Positions 53,616 to 63,496 are shown, counted from the first letter of the stretch. The stretch: 64,000 nt of DNA from an uncultured Chloroflexota bacterium (GCA_937974245.1 CALJKV010000094.1:1-64000); one strand, 5' to 3'. Notes: generated from the sequence alone by a model not told the origin. Program-made: numbers and translations.

Positions 53616-54917
53616 CTAGCCGCCAGGTGTAGTCGTGGGCTGGGACTGCGGGTCTGGCGGCGCGAGTTCGGCGAAACTAGTCGTTCCTTCCGACACATCA
53701 AGGATTTGAGATACCCGCTGCCCGTCAATATTCGTGATAACCTCATAGCGTCCAACGGGGATATCAGCGACGACGAAATTTTCCCGCCAGATCGGATCCG
53801 CGTTGACATCATTAACTGAGTCATAGTAAACGTAGCTTGTCGTAGAGTCAACCACCAGCCCAGTGCGCCAATCGCGTATTGTGATGGTTTGATCGTCCAG
53901 GAGTTGGCCGCGCAGCCCGCTGACACGTCCGGCGATCACGCCACGTCCGACATACGGCACCATCCATAGGAGCGGATTCACCGTTGCGCCATACAGTGGA
54001 ATCGTATCGGGGCTATCGCCAGCCTTCCCCATCCGTACTTCAAAGTGAACATGTGCCCCGGTTACACGCCCGGTATTTCCCACCAACCCGATTGCATCGC
54101 CACCATTGACAAACTGGCCGGGCGCGACCAGGACACCGGAAAGATGTGCATATAGTGTGAACAAAGGCTGCCCACGATACCCAAAATCGTGACGGATCAC
54201 AATAACATTGCCATAACTGGGCGAATTCTGGAATGTGCCACCTTCGATCCGCAGGCCATCCGCAGCCCAGACAACCGTCCCCGACCCGGCAGCGCGGACA
54301 GTCTGCCCAATCGGGTTGGGCATATCAATACCGTGATGCACGCGCCAGGGGTTTTCCTGCTGTGGCCCATCCGACCCAAAAGGATAAGAAAACAGAGCAA
54401 AATTGGTCGCATTTGAGTCCACCGGACGCATAAACCAATAATGATCACGCCCCAGGGCATCTCGTGAAATCGGCGGAATCAGCGGCGGGGGCTGCCACTC
54501 AGACGGAGGGCGTGTGACGAGCTGCGCTGTAACCGCGATTCCAGTCTCCTGAGGAGCAGCCGAAGGTGGCGGTGGCGTAGGTGTCACGAAAGCATTCAGC
54601 GTCGGCTGTATACCAGCGTTCACAGCCACCGGCGCAACCGGGGAAAGATTAATCTCGCCACTACGAGCTAATGTGGGGGGCGCGGCCTGAGTTGGTGGGG
54701 GCGCAATCGTTGGCAGCGGCGTGCTGTTGCTGCCGAATCCAGCACGAAGCACATTCTGCCAGGCACTTGCATTCTCAGTCGGCAGCGCCTCCGTCGGCAC
54801 TATAGCGCGGAGGGAAGGCGCGGGCTGGGCGTTCGACCACAACAAGAAGCCAAATCCGCCCAAGGCAATGACCACAAGAGTCAAGGCCGGAAAGTTATAG
54901 CCTGTTCGCCGGGACAT
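53616..54917 (-). CDS. Membrane-anchored M23 metallopeptidase
   Basis: A 433-residue envelope protein. An N-terminal membrane anchor (about 9-28) precedes a Pro/Thr-rich linker (about 30-160) and an M23/LytM domain (about 175-310). Zinc ligands H194 and D198 (HHGIDMP) and H289/H291 (AHVHFEVR) are present, so it should be an active peptidoglycan endopeptidase. A C-terminal beta domain (about 330-410) may bind substrate. It starts 8 bases after the TolB-like gene and is probably co-transcribed. Confidence 0.9.
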   Translation of the reverse strand: MSRRTGYNFPALTLVVIALGGFGFLLWSNAQPAPSLRAIVPTEALPTENASAWQNVLRAGFGSNSTPLPTIAPPPTQAAPPTLARSGEINLSPVAPVAVNAGIQPTLNAFVTPTPPPPSAAPQETGIAVTAQLVTRPPSEWQPPPLIPPISRDALGRDHYWFMRPVDSNATNFALFSYPFGSDGPQQENPWRVHHGIDMPNPIGQTVRAAGSGTVVWAADGLRIEGGTFQNSPSYGNVIVIRHDFGYRGQPLFTLYAHLSGVLVAPGQFVNGGDAIGLVGNTGRVTGAHVHFEVRMGKAGDSPDTIPLYGATVNPLLWMVPYVGRGVIAGRVSGLRGQLLDDQTITIRDWRTGLVVDSTTSYVYYDSVNDVNADPIWRENFVVADIPVGRYEVITNIDGQRVSQILDVSEGTTSFAELAPPDPQSQPTTTPGG

Positions 54918-54925
54918 AATCTACA

Positions 54926-57118
54926 CTACCCCGTTCCCGGTTCCGGCACAGCGGTAGGCGCAAGTCCACCCAGTTGTGAAACCTGATACAAATCCAGCAT
55001 CGCATTCAACCAGCTTAACCCCTCGGTCTTGATAAACAGCCAGTAATTCACGGCATTGATATTGGCACGCCAGTCCATACCGGCTGGGACTCGCAGCCAA
55101 CCGTAGTCCTGCGCGAGTTGAGTGAAGTCAACATAATAGCCTGTAGGAACCTCGGTTTTCAGGCGTCCCCCCTGGTCATAGGCTTCGACATCCCCCTGGC
55201 CACGGCTGACAAAATCCCAGGGCATCCGGCGCAGCGGCTCGCCCAACTGCCCTGCCTGGCGGTCATCCGCGATCCTGACATACACGCGCCAGTAGGTATC
55301 AATGCCAATATCCTCACGCACAACTTCAATTGGCGACGGAAAGCCCACAATCAGGTTGCGGTTAATGGCAAATGCACGCCCGGTCTTATGCCAGTTGTAA
55401 CGATCTTCTCCCGGCTGCTGCGGACGGTCAATATCCCACCAGGCATCACCCAACTGACCAAGAAAATCCCAGCCCACAACCTCAAATACCCGCTCGCGTA
55501 AAGCATCAAACGAGTCATTCACCCGGTCATTGAGATACGGCCCTTCGACTTCAACGCCGGGCAGCGACATCAACCCATACAGCCCGTCAGCATTTGGTGG
55601 ACTCAATTGCTCAATGTACAGAGACTCGAGTACCGCCGGACCAAGTCCACCGGAATTCGCCAGCGACGCCGGAAGTGGAGTCCCTGTCCACACCGGGTCG
55701 GACGAGCCTTGTGGCACCTGCACAATTGCCGTCGAAACACCTGCTTCGGCAAAGGGTTCGGCGATCAACTGCGTACTGTCGAGGGAATCAACAGCCGAAA
55801 CCAGACTCGCTCCATCGGGCGACCAGGCGGGCTGCCGGCCCCGGCTCAACACCTGGGCCGGAGACTGGAGATTATCGACCTGCTTGACAAAGATTTTTTC
55901 CAGGCCCTCATCCAGCGCGCTGAAGGCCAACACATCACCATCCGGACTCCAGGCGGGGTAATCTTCCTGGCGGGTAGGGGTATTCGTCACATTAATGACT
56001 GCTGCATCACGTGGGTCATCCAGCGTAAACAGGTAAATATCCTGGTTGCCATCGCGCCAGGACACAAACGCGATCCGGCGACCATCTGGCGACCACGATG
56101 GAGAAAAATCGGGGGCTGGGTTATCGGTTACACGCTGCGGCTGCTGGGAAAAATCCACCGGCATGACATACACATCCAGGTTATTCCCCTGGTAACTCTC
56201 ATAAACCAACCACAGCCCATCAGGACTCCACTGTGGCGCACCCTGGTAGCCCAGATCAACCGTCATTTGCGTGGTGCCACCCGTCACCAGGTCATACACA
56301 TAAATATCCCAGTTGCCACTGCGTCGCGATGCATAGGCCAATCTACGACCATCCGGCGACCAGGCCGGGTCACGATCATCAGCGGGATCATTCGTCAGAC
56401 GAATTGGCGTGCGACTGCCAACACCCACTGCCCAGATGTCAGTCTGCGCCTGTTCACGGGCAACATAAGCCAGCGAACCCCGCACTTCCAGCACAGCAGG
56501 CAGCGGTGTCACCGTCGGCACAGGTGAGGCTAACAGGGGCTGCGCACTTGACGGCGTAGCTGTCGTATCGGCAAAGAGATTAATCGCGCTGCCGCCGCTA
56601 TTCGGTGGCAGCGAGAGGCTGCCCGTATTAGCCGGGTTCGTCGCCCACAGGACTACACCAATCAAACCTGCCAGCAAGATAACCGAGAGGATGCTCAACA
56701 GGCGGTTCTGTACGCGCAGCGGGTCTTCCGCCAGCCCGGAGTCCATCTCGGCGCGTGCAGCCCGACGCGCCATAATGCCGCCCGCTGTCGAACCGGCAGA
56801 CTGACCTACCTGTCCTGAAACGCGCCCCGTCCCCCGCACCAACAAAGAGGTAATTGCGCCACCCACCATCAAAATGAAACCGGAAATCAAGCGCAACACA
56901 GACCAGATTGCCAGCACCACGCGCCGCACAAACGAAGCAACCCTACGAACGATGACAGACAAAATTGCAAATAACCCGCCCACCGTACCAAACGTACCCC
57001 GACGGAAGGCACTGACCACCATGTGCGTTCCTTCCAACAACGTTTGAGATAGTGCGGTGCTGCTCTTGAGAATAACGATGCCGAGCTTATCGGCGATACG
57101 ATATGTCCTAACCAGCAT
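54926..57118 (-). CDS. Membrane protein with TolB-like propeller and degenerate M15-like end
   Basis: A 730-residue protein. The N-terminal region (1 to about 165) has hydrophobic segments, including a clear transmembrane helix near 143-162. Residues about 210-460 contain repeated PD40/TolB strands (AWSPDGRRLAY, QWSPDGLWLVY, SWSPDGRRIAF, AWSPDGDVLAF). The C-terminal part (about 480-715) has NWHKTGRAFAI at H577, resembling the SxHxxGxAxD zinc motif of M15 DD-peptidases but with Ala in place of Asp. It probably senses or scaffolds at the envelope. It precedes the M23 gene by 8 bases. Confidence 0.78.
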   Translation of the reverse strand: MLVRTYRIADKLGIVILKSSTALSQTLLEGTHMVVSAFRRGTFGTVGGLFAILSVIVRRVASFVRRVVLAIWSVLRLISGFILMVGGAITSLLVRGTGRVSGQVGQSAGSTAGGIMARRAARAEMDSGLAEDPLRVQNRLLSILSVILLAGLIGVVLWATNPANTGSLSLPPNSGGSAINLFADTTATPSSAQPLLASPVPTVTPLPAVLEVRGSLAYVAREQAQTDIWAVGVGSRTPIRLTNDPADDRDPAWSPDGRRLAYASRRSGNWDIYVYDLVTGGTTQMTVDLGYQGAPQWSPDGLWLVYESYQGNNLDVYVMPVDFSQQPQRVTDNPAPDFSPSWSPDGRRIAFVSWRDGNQDIYLFTLDDPRDAAVINVTNTPTRQEDYPAWSPDGDVLAFSALDEGLEKIFVKQVDNLQSPAQVLSRGRQPAWSPDGASLVSAVDSLDSTQLIAEPFAEAGVSTAIVQVPQGSSDPVWTGTPLPASLANSGGLGPAVLESLYIEQLSPPNADGLYGLMSLPGVEVEGPYLNDRVNDSFDALRERVFEVVGWDFLGQLGDAWWDIDRPQQPGEDRYNWHKTGRAFAINRNLIVGFPSPIEVVREDIGIDTYWRVYVRIADDRQAGQLGEPLRRMPWDFVSRGQGDVEAYDQGGRLKTEVPTGYYVDFTQLAQDYGWLRVPAGMDWRANINAVNYWLFIKTEGLSWLNAMLDLYQVSQLGGLAPTAVPEPGTG

Positions 57119-57312
57119 CTCTTAGCCAGACCTTTTTGATGTTTGTCTGTCATTTTACTGGCAAACGCGCCGTCCAGCAATTCTCGGTAACACCACTTTG
57201 CTCCTTCACCCACCAGATAATTGCTCTGGTTTAGAAACTGGTGTATGGTGTATAAACTTCAATTCGGATAATTTACCGACGATCTGCACAGTTTCAAACA
57301 GGAGTATCAGGG

Positions 57313-58398
57313 ATGTGGCGCAAGTTCATCGGAATTCTTGCATGGATTTTATTATTATCATTAACCACACAGGGGGTGCTTGTCGCGCAGGATACAACTA
57401 TCCACATTGTCCAGCGCGGCGAAACCCTCTATCGCATCGCATTACACTATGGCACCAGCTACCAGGCACTGGCGGAGGCTAACAACATCACCGACCCAAC
57501 CCGCATTTTTGCCGGCCAATCGCTGATTATTCCCAATTTCGACCCCACCCCAGCAGTTGTAGAAAACCCAATGGTCGCCAGCACGCCGATCATTCACACC
57601 GTTGCACGCGGGGAAACACTGGCCTCTATCGCCCGGCAGTACGGCCTGACGATGGAGCAGCTCACGCAGATTAACACTATAACCGACCCGAACCGGATCT
57701 ATGCCGGACAACAGCTTACGGTCTGGTCCTTGGTGCCGGAAACCGCTATCCCTTCGGAAACGCCGCAAACATTGGAGACCGTTATTCAAACGGTGGAATC
57801 AGCACCGGTACAACCGGCAGTGCAGCAAATGACCACCTATACCGTACAGGCCGGGGAACACCTTGCGCAGATCGCCCGGCGGTATAACGTGAGCTGGGCG
57901 GTGATTGCTCAGGCAAACAACCTGGCAAACCCCAACCATATCTATTCCGGACAGGTCTTGAATATACCAACCGATGGGGCTAGTGTTTCCCTGGATGGAA
58001 GCTACGTTCCCCTTCCCCCGATTGCGCCGCCCGCCCACGTCGGCGTTGGCAAAGAAATCGTGGTTGACCTGAGCGACTCGCGTATCTACGCTTACCAAGA
58101 CGGCACGCTGCTTTATAACGTAGTCGTTTCTACCGGGCTGCCCGGCACTCCCACAGTACAGGGGGACTACTCCATTTACTGGAAACTCCCGGCCCAAACG
58201 ATGTCCGGCCCCGGCTATTACCTGCCGGATGTACCGTATGTCATGTACTTTTACCAGGGATACGCCATTCATGGCACCTATTGGCATAATAACTTCGGCC
58301 AGCCAATGAGTCATGGATGCGTCAATTTGCCGACGCCGGATGCGGAATGGTTCTTCAGCTTTGGTGAAGTTGGCACCCCAGTGCACGTGCAGTTCTGA
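57313..58398 (+). CDS. LysM-containing L,D-transpeptidase (YkuD)
   Basis: A 361-residue secreted enzyme. A signal peptide (about 1-26) is followed by three LysM domains (about 30-75, 93-138, 175-220) and a YkuD catalytic domain (about 240-361). The active-site motif HGTYWH...SHGCVNL places the catalytic Cys at 336. It forms 3-3 peptidoglycan cross-links or anchors protein to the wall. The start at ATG 57313 has AGGAG eight bases upstream. A terminator follows. Presence of this enzyme with an M23 peptidase implies a real peptidoglycan layer. Confidence 0.95.
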   Translation: MWRKFIGILAWILLLSLTTQGVLVAQDTTIHIVQRGETLYRIALHYGTSYQALAEANNITDPTRIFAGQSLIIPNFDPTPAVVENPMVASTPIIHTVARGETLASIARQYGLTMEQLTQINTITDPNRIYAGQQLTVWSLVPETAIPSETPQTLETVIQTVESAPVQPAVQQMTTYTVQAGEHLAQIARRYNVSWAVIAQANNLANPNHIYSGQVLNIPTDGASVSLDGSYVPLPPIAPPAHVGVGKEIVVDLSDSRIYAYQDGTLLYNVVVSTGLPGTPTVQGDYSIYWKLPAQTMSGPGYYLPDVPYVMYFYQGYAIHGTYWHNNFGQPMSHGCVNLPTPDAEWFFSFGEVGTPVHVQF

Positions 58399-58420
58399 TT
58401 ACGACTTCAAGCATACAAAT

Positions 58421-58448
58421 CAAAAGGGGCTTCTGCGGCCCCTTTTCG
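58421..58448. terminator. Intrinsic terminator after L,D-transpeptidase
   Basis: AAAAGGGGC (58422-58430) pairs with GCCCCTTTT (58438-58446) around a seven-base loop. It lies between the transpeptidase and the convergent HD gene and can serve both. Confidence 0.88.
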
Positions 58449-58453
58449 TTTTG

Positions 58454-59020
58454 CTATCCAGCCAGTCCCAGTGATTCAGCATCGGCTTTCATGGCATCCA
58501 GCACAATCTGGATATGTTCGTCCAGCGAAACACCGAGCGCTTCCGCCGCATGTTCGATCTCCTGGCGGTTAACCGGCGCAGCGAATGCCTTGTCTTTCCA
58601 TTTCTTCTTCACCGATTTAAGATTCACATCCAGGATACTTTTTGAGGGTCGCACCAGGGTGACAGCAATCAGAAATCCGGTCAACTCATCAACGGCCACC
58701 AGGGTCTTTTCCATATCAGATTCGGGTTTTACGCCGGTGATCTCCTCAGCATGTGCCAGAATAGCGTGGATGATATCCTCGCCCACCCCTTTATCCCGCA
58801 GAATCTTCGAGCCAACCACGGGATGGCCTTCTACCGAAATATCGGGGTTCTGCTCATAATCAAAATCATGCAGCAGCCCAACCATGCCCCACAATGCCGG
58901 ATCGCCACCAAAGCGTGGTGCATAAGCGCACATGGCCGATTCAACAGCCAGCATATGCCGGCGGAGTGATTCGCTTGCCGTATATTCGGTCATCAGACCC
59001 CATGCTTCTTCGCGGTTCAC
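58454..59020 (-). CDS. HD-domain phosphohydrolase
   Basis: A 188-residue HD-superfamily protein. H22, the HD pair H51-D52 (GLLHDFDYE) and downstream GHPVVGSKIL and AILAHAE segments follow the metal-site pattern of HDIG-type hydrolases. Substrate is unknown; nucleotides are common in this group. The start is GTG 59020, with GGGGAAG upstream. It lies 16 bases after the kinase gene, so the two may be co-transcribed. Confidence 0.9.
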   Translation of the reverse strand: MNREEAWGLMTEYTASESLRRHMLAVESAMCAYAPRFGGDPALWGMVGLLHDFDYEQNPDISVEGHPVVGSKILRDKGVGEDIIHAILAHAEEITGVKPESDMEKTLVAVDELTGFLIAVTLVRPSKSILDVNLKSVKKKWKDKAFAAPVNRQEIEHAAEALGVSLDEHIQIVLDAMKADAESLGLAG

Positions 59021-59036
59021 GCTTCACTTCCCCTGG

Positions 59037-60884
59037 CTATTCATACACTTGAATACTGATTTCCATCGGCTCACCAATCGGGCGTTGACCGGGTGTACGC
59101 AGTTCCCAGGTGCCAGTTCGCAGCCCCCCCCTCCCAGGTGTACGCCCGATAAAGTGGAGTTCGTAACTCGCCCCAACTTCCACCTGCTCGGTGATGAAAA
59201 TACGCCCACGCAACACCTGGAAATTTTCCCCTTCAAGGTAGGTCAACGATGTATTGGGCTCCCACGGGCAGTCTCCCGTATTCAGGAAAACGATTTTACG
59301 GTCATAATCCGAGTTGGCAGGATAATACGCACCATTCTCAGGGTCCTGTGACACGATTGCATAGTCAAAAGTACAGGCTTCAACAGTCTGCGTCAGAATC
59401 CGCGCTTGTTCAGTTGCCCAGACCAATGTCCTCGTAATATCCACTGTCGGGGTATAGGTTGCTGCTTGCGTCGCGGTCTTGGTCGCAGTCAGCGTAAAGG
59501 TCGGAGACAGCGTCAACGTTGCAGTCTGTGTGTTAGTTGGTCGTGGGGTCCGTGACGGCGTGTTGGTAGACGTTGGCATACGGGTACGGGTCTCTGTCGG
59601 TGTGGGTGTCCTAGTACCCGTAGGCGTATTTGAGGGGGTGCTGGTAGGGGTAGCCGTATTCGTCATGGTGGGTGTGGCTGTCGGGGTAGCGGTCGGCGGT
59701 TGAGTTGCGCTGGCAATGACAACCGTGCTAGGCGAAAGGACTTGAGAAACCAACGTCTCTGTCACCGTTACCGTTGGCGTTCTCGTCTCCGTCGGCTCAG
59801 CGCCAATCATCGGGATAATCCCCGCCGCGGCGCCGGCCAGATAGCCCACCACTACGATAACAATTAGCAACCCTCCCCATGCCCAGACAGACACGCGACG
59901 ACGTCCGGGTGTCTCTGTTTGGACTCGTTTGCCGGTATCCAGTCGTCTTGCTTCCAGCTCCTGGGCCGAGTCGCCTTCCGGTACCAACCGTACTGTATCC
60001 TCATCACTCTCACTGCTGTCGCGAGCGGATAGCGGTACAACAGTATCCAGTGGTTCACCACGCTCTAAACGTTCCAGATCCGCCACAAATTCAGCGGCGT
60101 TTTGATAACGATCCTGAGGCTCTTTTGCCATCGCCTTCAAAATGATCTGATCAATACCCGCCGGCAAAGCCGGGTTTTTCTCGCCGGGCAACGGGATAGG
60201 AGAATTCAGATGCTTCAGGATTATTGCCAGAGGAGTCTCAGCATCATAAGGGAGATCCCCGGTCACAAGCTGATAGAGAATAACACCCAATGAATAGAGA
60301 TCGGAACGCTCATCACCCTGTTCACCCAATCCTTGTTCAGGTGCCATATAGGCCGGCGTGCCAACCATCCCACCGCTGGCAGTAAACTGCACACCAGTGA
60401 CGATTTTAGCGATACCAAAATCGGTCAGCACCACCCGTTCATCATGATCCATCATTAGGTTCGCCGGTTTAACATCCCGGTGAATCATACTGCGGCTGTG
60501 GGCATAGGCCAGGGCATTGGCTGCCTGTTTGATGATTCGCAGTGACTCATCCAGCGCCAGCAGCGCGCCTTTGTCCGTCATCAGGATCAGGTAGTCTTTG
60601 AGTGTTGGCCCATCTACCAACTCCATAACCATGTAGTAGCTTTCGCTTTCAGGGTCATACTCAAAATCATACACCTGGACGATATTGGGATGCTTGAGTC
60701 GGGCGATATTCTGCGCTTCACGCTCAAAGCGCGTTTTGAACTCTGGATCGTCGGCCAAAAAAGCGTGCAGCACTTTTATCGCCACGTACCGATCCAAGTT
60801 GGCATGGTAAGCGCGGTAAACTTCGGCCATACCGCCGCGCCCCAGCCGATCTCGTATCTCGTATTTACCTAGTTTTCTTGACAC
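59037..60884 (-). CDS. Transmembrane Ser/Thr protein kinase with NBR1-like Ig domain
   Basis: A 615-residue eukaryote-like kinase. Kinase domain about 8-270: G-loop LGRGGMAEVY, K37, HRDVKPAN with D137, DFGIAK, GTPAYMAPEQ. A charged linker leads to one membrane helix (about 334-360), then a Thr/Pro-rich low-complexity stalk (about 375-470) with many TPT repeats. The extracellular end (about 490-615) resembles the NBR1/Next-to-BRCA1 central Ig-like domain (NTGDCPWEPNTSLTYLEG, GTWELRTP) instead of the PASTA repeats of PknB. The start is GTG 60884; the ribosome site is weak. It probably senses an external cue. Confidence 0.9.
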   Translation of the reverse strand: MSRKLGKYEIRDRLGRGGMAEVYRAYHANLDRYVAIKVLHAFLADDPEFKTRFEREAQNIARLKHPNIVQVYDFEYDPESESYYMVMELVDGPTLKDYLILMTDKGALLALDESLRIIKQAANALAYAHSRSMIHRDVKPANLMMDHDERVVLTDFGIAKIVTGVQFTASGGMVGTPAYMAPEQGLGEQGDERSDLYSLGVILYQLVTGDLPYDAETPLAIILKHLNSPIPLPGEKNPALPAGIDQIILKAMAKEPQDRYQNAAEFVADLERLERGEPLDTVVPLSARDSSESDEDTVRLVPEGDSAQELEARRLDTGKRVQTETPGRRRVSVWAWGGLLIVIVVVGYLAGAAAGIIPMIGAEPTETRTPTVTVTETLVSQVLSPSTVVIASATQPPTATPTATPTMTNTATPTSTPSNTPTGTRTPTPTETRTRMPTSTNTPSRTPRPTNTQTATLTLSPTFTLTATKTATQAATYTPTVDITRTLVWATEQARILTQTVEACTFDYAIVSQDPENGAYYPANSDYDRKIVFLNTGDCPWEPNTSLTYLEGENFQVLRGRIFITEQVEVGASYELHFIGRTPGRGGLRTGTWELRTPGQRPIGEPMEISIQVYE

Positions 60885-61082
60885 AGATAAGCTTTACGCC
60901 CCAGGACATAAAAACCGATATGATTGAACAAGTGCAATAAGTGCGGCTCAAACGGTTAGTATACTCTATCTCAACTATATCCTCAACTAACGAGAGCATA
61001 GCAACAAGGTTTATTTCTGGAGATTGTCCCCCACCCTGTTTCCACCAGGTGGGGAACTTCCAGCAGCGGAAATTAGTTAGAG

Positions 61083-62486
61083 TTAGCGCCCTCGGATACC
61101 CCCCTCGGTCATCGAGCGTGCATCAAGCGCCTTCTCAGCTTCTTCATCAGTCATGTAACCCAGGTCAACGACAATTTCACGGATACCTCGGTTTTCTGCC
61201 AGGGACTTCTTGGCGACTTCCGCTCCCTTCAGGTAGCCGATAATGGGATTCAACGCTGTCACCAGAATGGGATTCTTTGCCAGCCACCCCTCGGCGCGTT
61301 CCTGGTTCGCCATCAATCCAACAACACAGAAATCCGTGAAAGCGTTCACCGCACCAATCATAACATGCATAGATTGAAACAGATTGTAAGCGATGATCGG
61401 CATCATGACATTAAGCTCAAGCTGCCCAGCCTGCCCCGCCAACAAGACGGTGGTATCGTTGCCGATGACATGGAACATCGCCATATCGAGCATCTCGGCC
61501 ATCACAGGATTCACTTTGCCAGGCATGATGGACGACCCCGGTTGCACCGTTGGACAAGTCAGTTCAGCGAGGCCGGTTGTCGGGCCGCTGGCAAGTAGGC
61601 GAACGTCATTGGCGATACGAATCAGATCCTGTGCCACTGTCCGCAGCGCACCGGAGAAGTATACCGCATCCTGCATGGACTGCATGGATTCAAACAGGTC
61701 GTCCGATTCATACAGTTTAAGGTCAGCAAGCTGGCCGAGTTTCTGCACCATGCGAGCATGATATTCGGGGTGTGCATTCAGGCCGGAGCCGGTAGCCGTA
61801 CCGCCAATACCCAACCGCCGCAGACCTTCCGCCGCCTGATTAATCTTCTCTATACCACGTTCAATAGCCTTCGCCCAGGCACCAACTTCCTGACCAAGAC
61901 GTACTGGCACGGCATCCTGGAGGTGAGTACGCCCACTCTTGACAATGTGGTCCCAGTCCCGTGACTTGGCCCGAAACTCATCAGCCAGACGTTGCAGCGT
62001 CGCAACCAGTTCATCCAGCCGCCACAGCGCACCCAGCCGAATCGAAGTCGGAATAGAATCATTGGTACTCTGCGCCATGTTGACATGGTCATTCGGGCTG
62101 ACAGGTTTCTTCGTATCTTCCAGTTTGTAGCCCAGGATTTCGTTGGCACGATTAGCGATAACCTCGTTAACATTCATGTTATGGCTTGTGCCAGCGCCAG
62201 CCTGGAAGGGATCAACCACAAACTGGTCATTAAGCTTGCCGGCCAGCACTTCGTCTGCCGCCTGCATAATAGCTTTCGCCATCTTCTCGTCCAACAGGCC
62301 AAGGTCAAGATGCACCTCGGCAGCGGCCCGCTTAATAACGGCCATACCCCAAATAAAAGCCGGGTACTGTTTGAGACCGCTCACGGGGAAGTTAATCACC
62401 GCCCGCTGAGTTTGCGCCCCGTAATAAGCATTAGCCGGGACTTTTACCTCGCCCAGAGAATCTTTTTCAATACGAAATTCACTCAT
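61083..62486 (-). CDS. fumC: Class II fumarate hydratase
   Basis: A 467-residue fumarase/aspartase-superfamily enzyme. GSSIMPGKVNP signature, SGRTHLQDA (His as in fumarase; aspartases have Gln) and GSGLNAHPEY favour fumarase, which interconverts fumarate and malate. Aspartase remains a less likely alternative because QSTND resembles both. The start at ATG 62486 has AGGAG seven bases upstream; an upstream in-frame codon at 62501 is before this site. Other TCA-cycle genes are not nearby. Confidence 0.88.
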   Translation of the reverse strand: MSEFRIEKDSLGEVKVPANAYYGAQTQRAVINFPVSGLKQYPAFIWGMAVIKRAAAEVHLDLGLLDEKMAKAIMQAADEVLAGKLNDQFVVDPFQAGAGTSHNMNVNEVIANRANEILGYKLEDTKKPVSPNDHVNMAQSTNDSIPTSIRLGALWRLDELVATLQRLADEFRAKSRDWDHIVKSGRTHLQDAVPVRLGQEVGAWAKAIERGIEKINQAAEGLRRLGIGGTATGSGLNAHPEYHARMVQKLGQLADLKLYESDDLFESMQSMQDAVYFSGALRTVAQDLIRIANDVRLLASGPTTGLAELTCPTVQPGSSIMPGKVNPVMAEMLDMAMFHVIGNDTTVLLAGQAGQLELNVMMPIIAYNLFQSMHVMIGAVNAFTDFCVVGLMANQERAEGWLAKNPILVTALNPIIGYLKGAEVAKKSLAENRGIREIVVDLGYMTDEEAEKALDARSMTEGGIRGR

Positions 62487-62578
62487 AGTGCAGCTCCTCA
62501 TATAACGATATTTGGAATAGATTCCTCAATACTTAAACATAGCTAGCAGATATAGGCAGGGTCAAGGATACTTGAAAT

Positions 62579-62610
62579 CAAAAAGGCGCTACGATTGTAA
62601 CGCCTTTTCA
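62579..62610 (-). terminator. Intrinsic terminator of superoxide dismutase gene
   Basis: AAAAGGCG (62581-62588) pairs with CGCCTTTT (62601-62608); on the minus strand a T tract follows. It lies downstream of sodA and upstream of fumC, so the two are separate units. Confidence 0.8.
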
Positions 62611-62646
62611 TCCCTCGTGAAATAGGGAGCGATCAAATCTTCATAT

Positions 62647-63258
62647 TTAACGGGCGCCTGCGTAGCGTTTCGCCACTTCGTTCCAATTCACCACATTCCA
62701 CCATGCAGAGATGTAGTCCGGGCGGCGGTTCTGGTATTTCAAGTAGTAGGCATGTTCCCAAACATCCAGCCCCAAAATCGGCGTCTTGCCTTCCATGAGC
62801 GGGGTATCCTGATTGGGCGTGGAAGTCACACTCACACTGCCATCTTTTTCGGCCACCAACCAGGCCCAGCCAGAGCCGAAGCGCGTCGCCGCCGCTGCCG
62901 CGAATTTCTCCTGAAACGCTGCAAAGCTGCCAAAGGCGGCGTTGATTGCGTTCGCCAGGTCGCCAGTCGGTTCACCACCGCCATTCGGACTCATGATCTG
63001 CCAGAACAGGCTGTGGTTGGCAAAACCACCACCATTGTTACGTACTGCGGTGCGAATCGCCTCTGGCACACTATCGAGCGAACCCAGCAGGTCCTCAATT
63101 GTTTTGCTCTGGAGGGCGGCATGGCCTTCCAGTGCCTTGTTTAGATTATTTGTGTAACCGGCATGATGCTTACCATGATGAATCTGCATGGTCTGCGAAT
63201 CAATATGTGGCTCCAGTGCGTCAAACGCATAGGGGAGCGAAGGGAGTTCAAAAGCCAT
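62647..63258 (-). CDS. sodA: Superoxide dismutase, Mn/Fe type
   Basis: A 203-residue SOD. Metal ligands H27 and H82, then the Asp and His of the C-terminal DVWEHAYYLKYQNRRPDY segment, are in place. GGGFANHSLFW and GSGWAWLV are typical of Mn-preferring enzymes, although metal choice cannot be proven here. There is no signal peptide, so it is cytoplasmic. The start at ATG 63258 has AAGGAG nine bases upstream. Confidence 0.97.
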   Translation of the reverse strand: MAFELPSLPYAFDALEPHIDSQTMQIHHGKHHAGYTNNLNKALEGHAALQSKTIEDLLGSLDSVPEAIRTAVRNNGGGFANHSLFWQIMSPNGGGEPTGDLANAINAAFGSFAAFQEKFAAAAATRFGSGWAWLVAEKDGSVSVTSTPNQDTPLMEGKTPILGLDVWEHAYYLKYQNRRPDYISAWWNVVNWNEVAKRYAGAR

Positions 63259-63496
63259 GGTCTATACTCCTTCTTATCATAATAGGTGGAGTGCAGGCAT
63301 CAAACACACCTGCTTATTCAAGAGCAGCTTACGGTAGTTATTGTAACCCGCAAGTATAAGAGGCGCGTTAAACACCACATCCAAAGCGAAACCTTTAGTA
63401 TCATATACCCGCTTCAGGACGAAAGGAAACCGGCATTATGTCCAGTTCGGAGTCTGGCCTTTTGACCAATAGCTGCGCGTGATACTATCAAGCCAA

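Noticed and set aside
55607..56527. Plus-strand open frame of 306 codons
   Set aside because: It is fully antisense to the TolB-like gene, whose protein repeats are clear; composition fits a shadow frame.
59479..59703. Valine/glycine-rich repetitive open frame
   Set aside because: It is the antisense reading of the TP-rich stalk of the Ser/Thr kinase; the repeats are explained by that low-complexity linker.
61029..61054. GC-rich stem CCCCACC...GGTGGGG after fumC
   Set aside because: Seven pairs with no T tract on the relevant strand; too weak to call a terminator.
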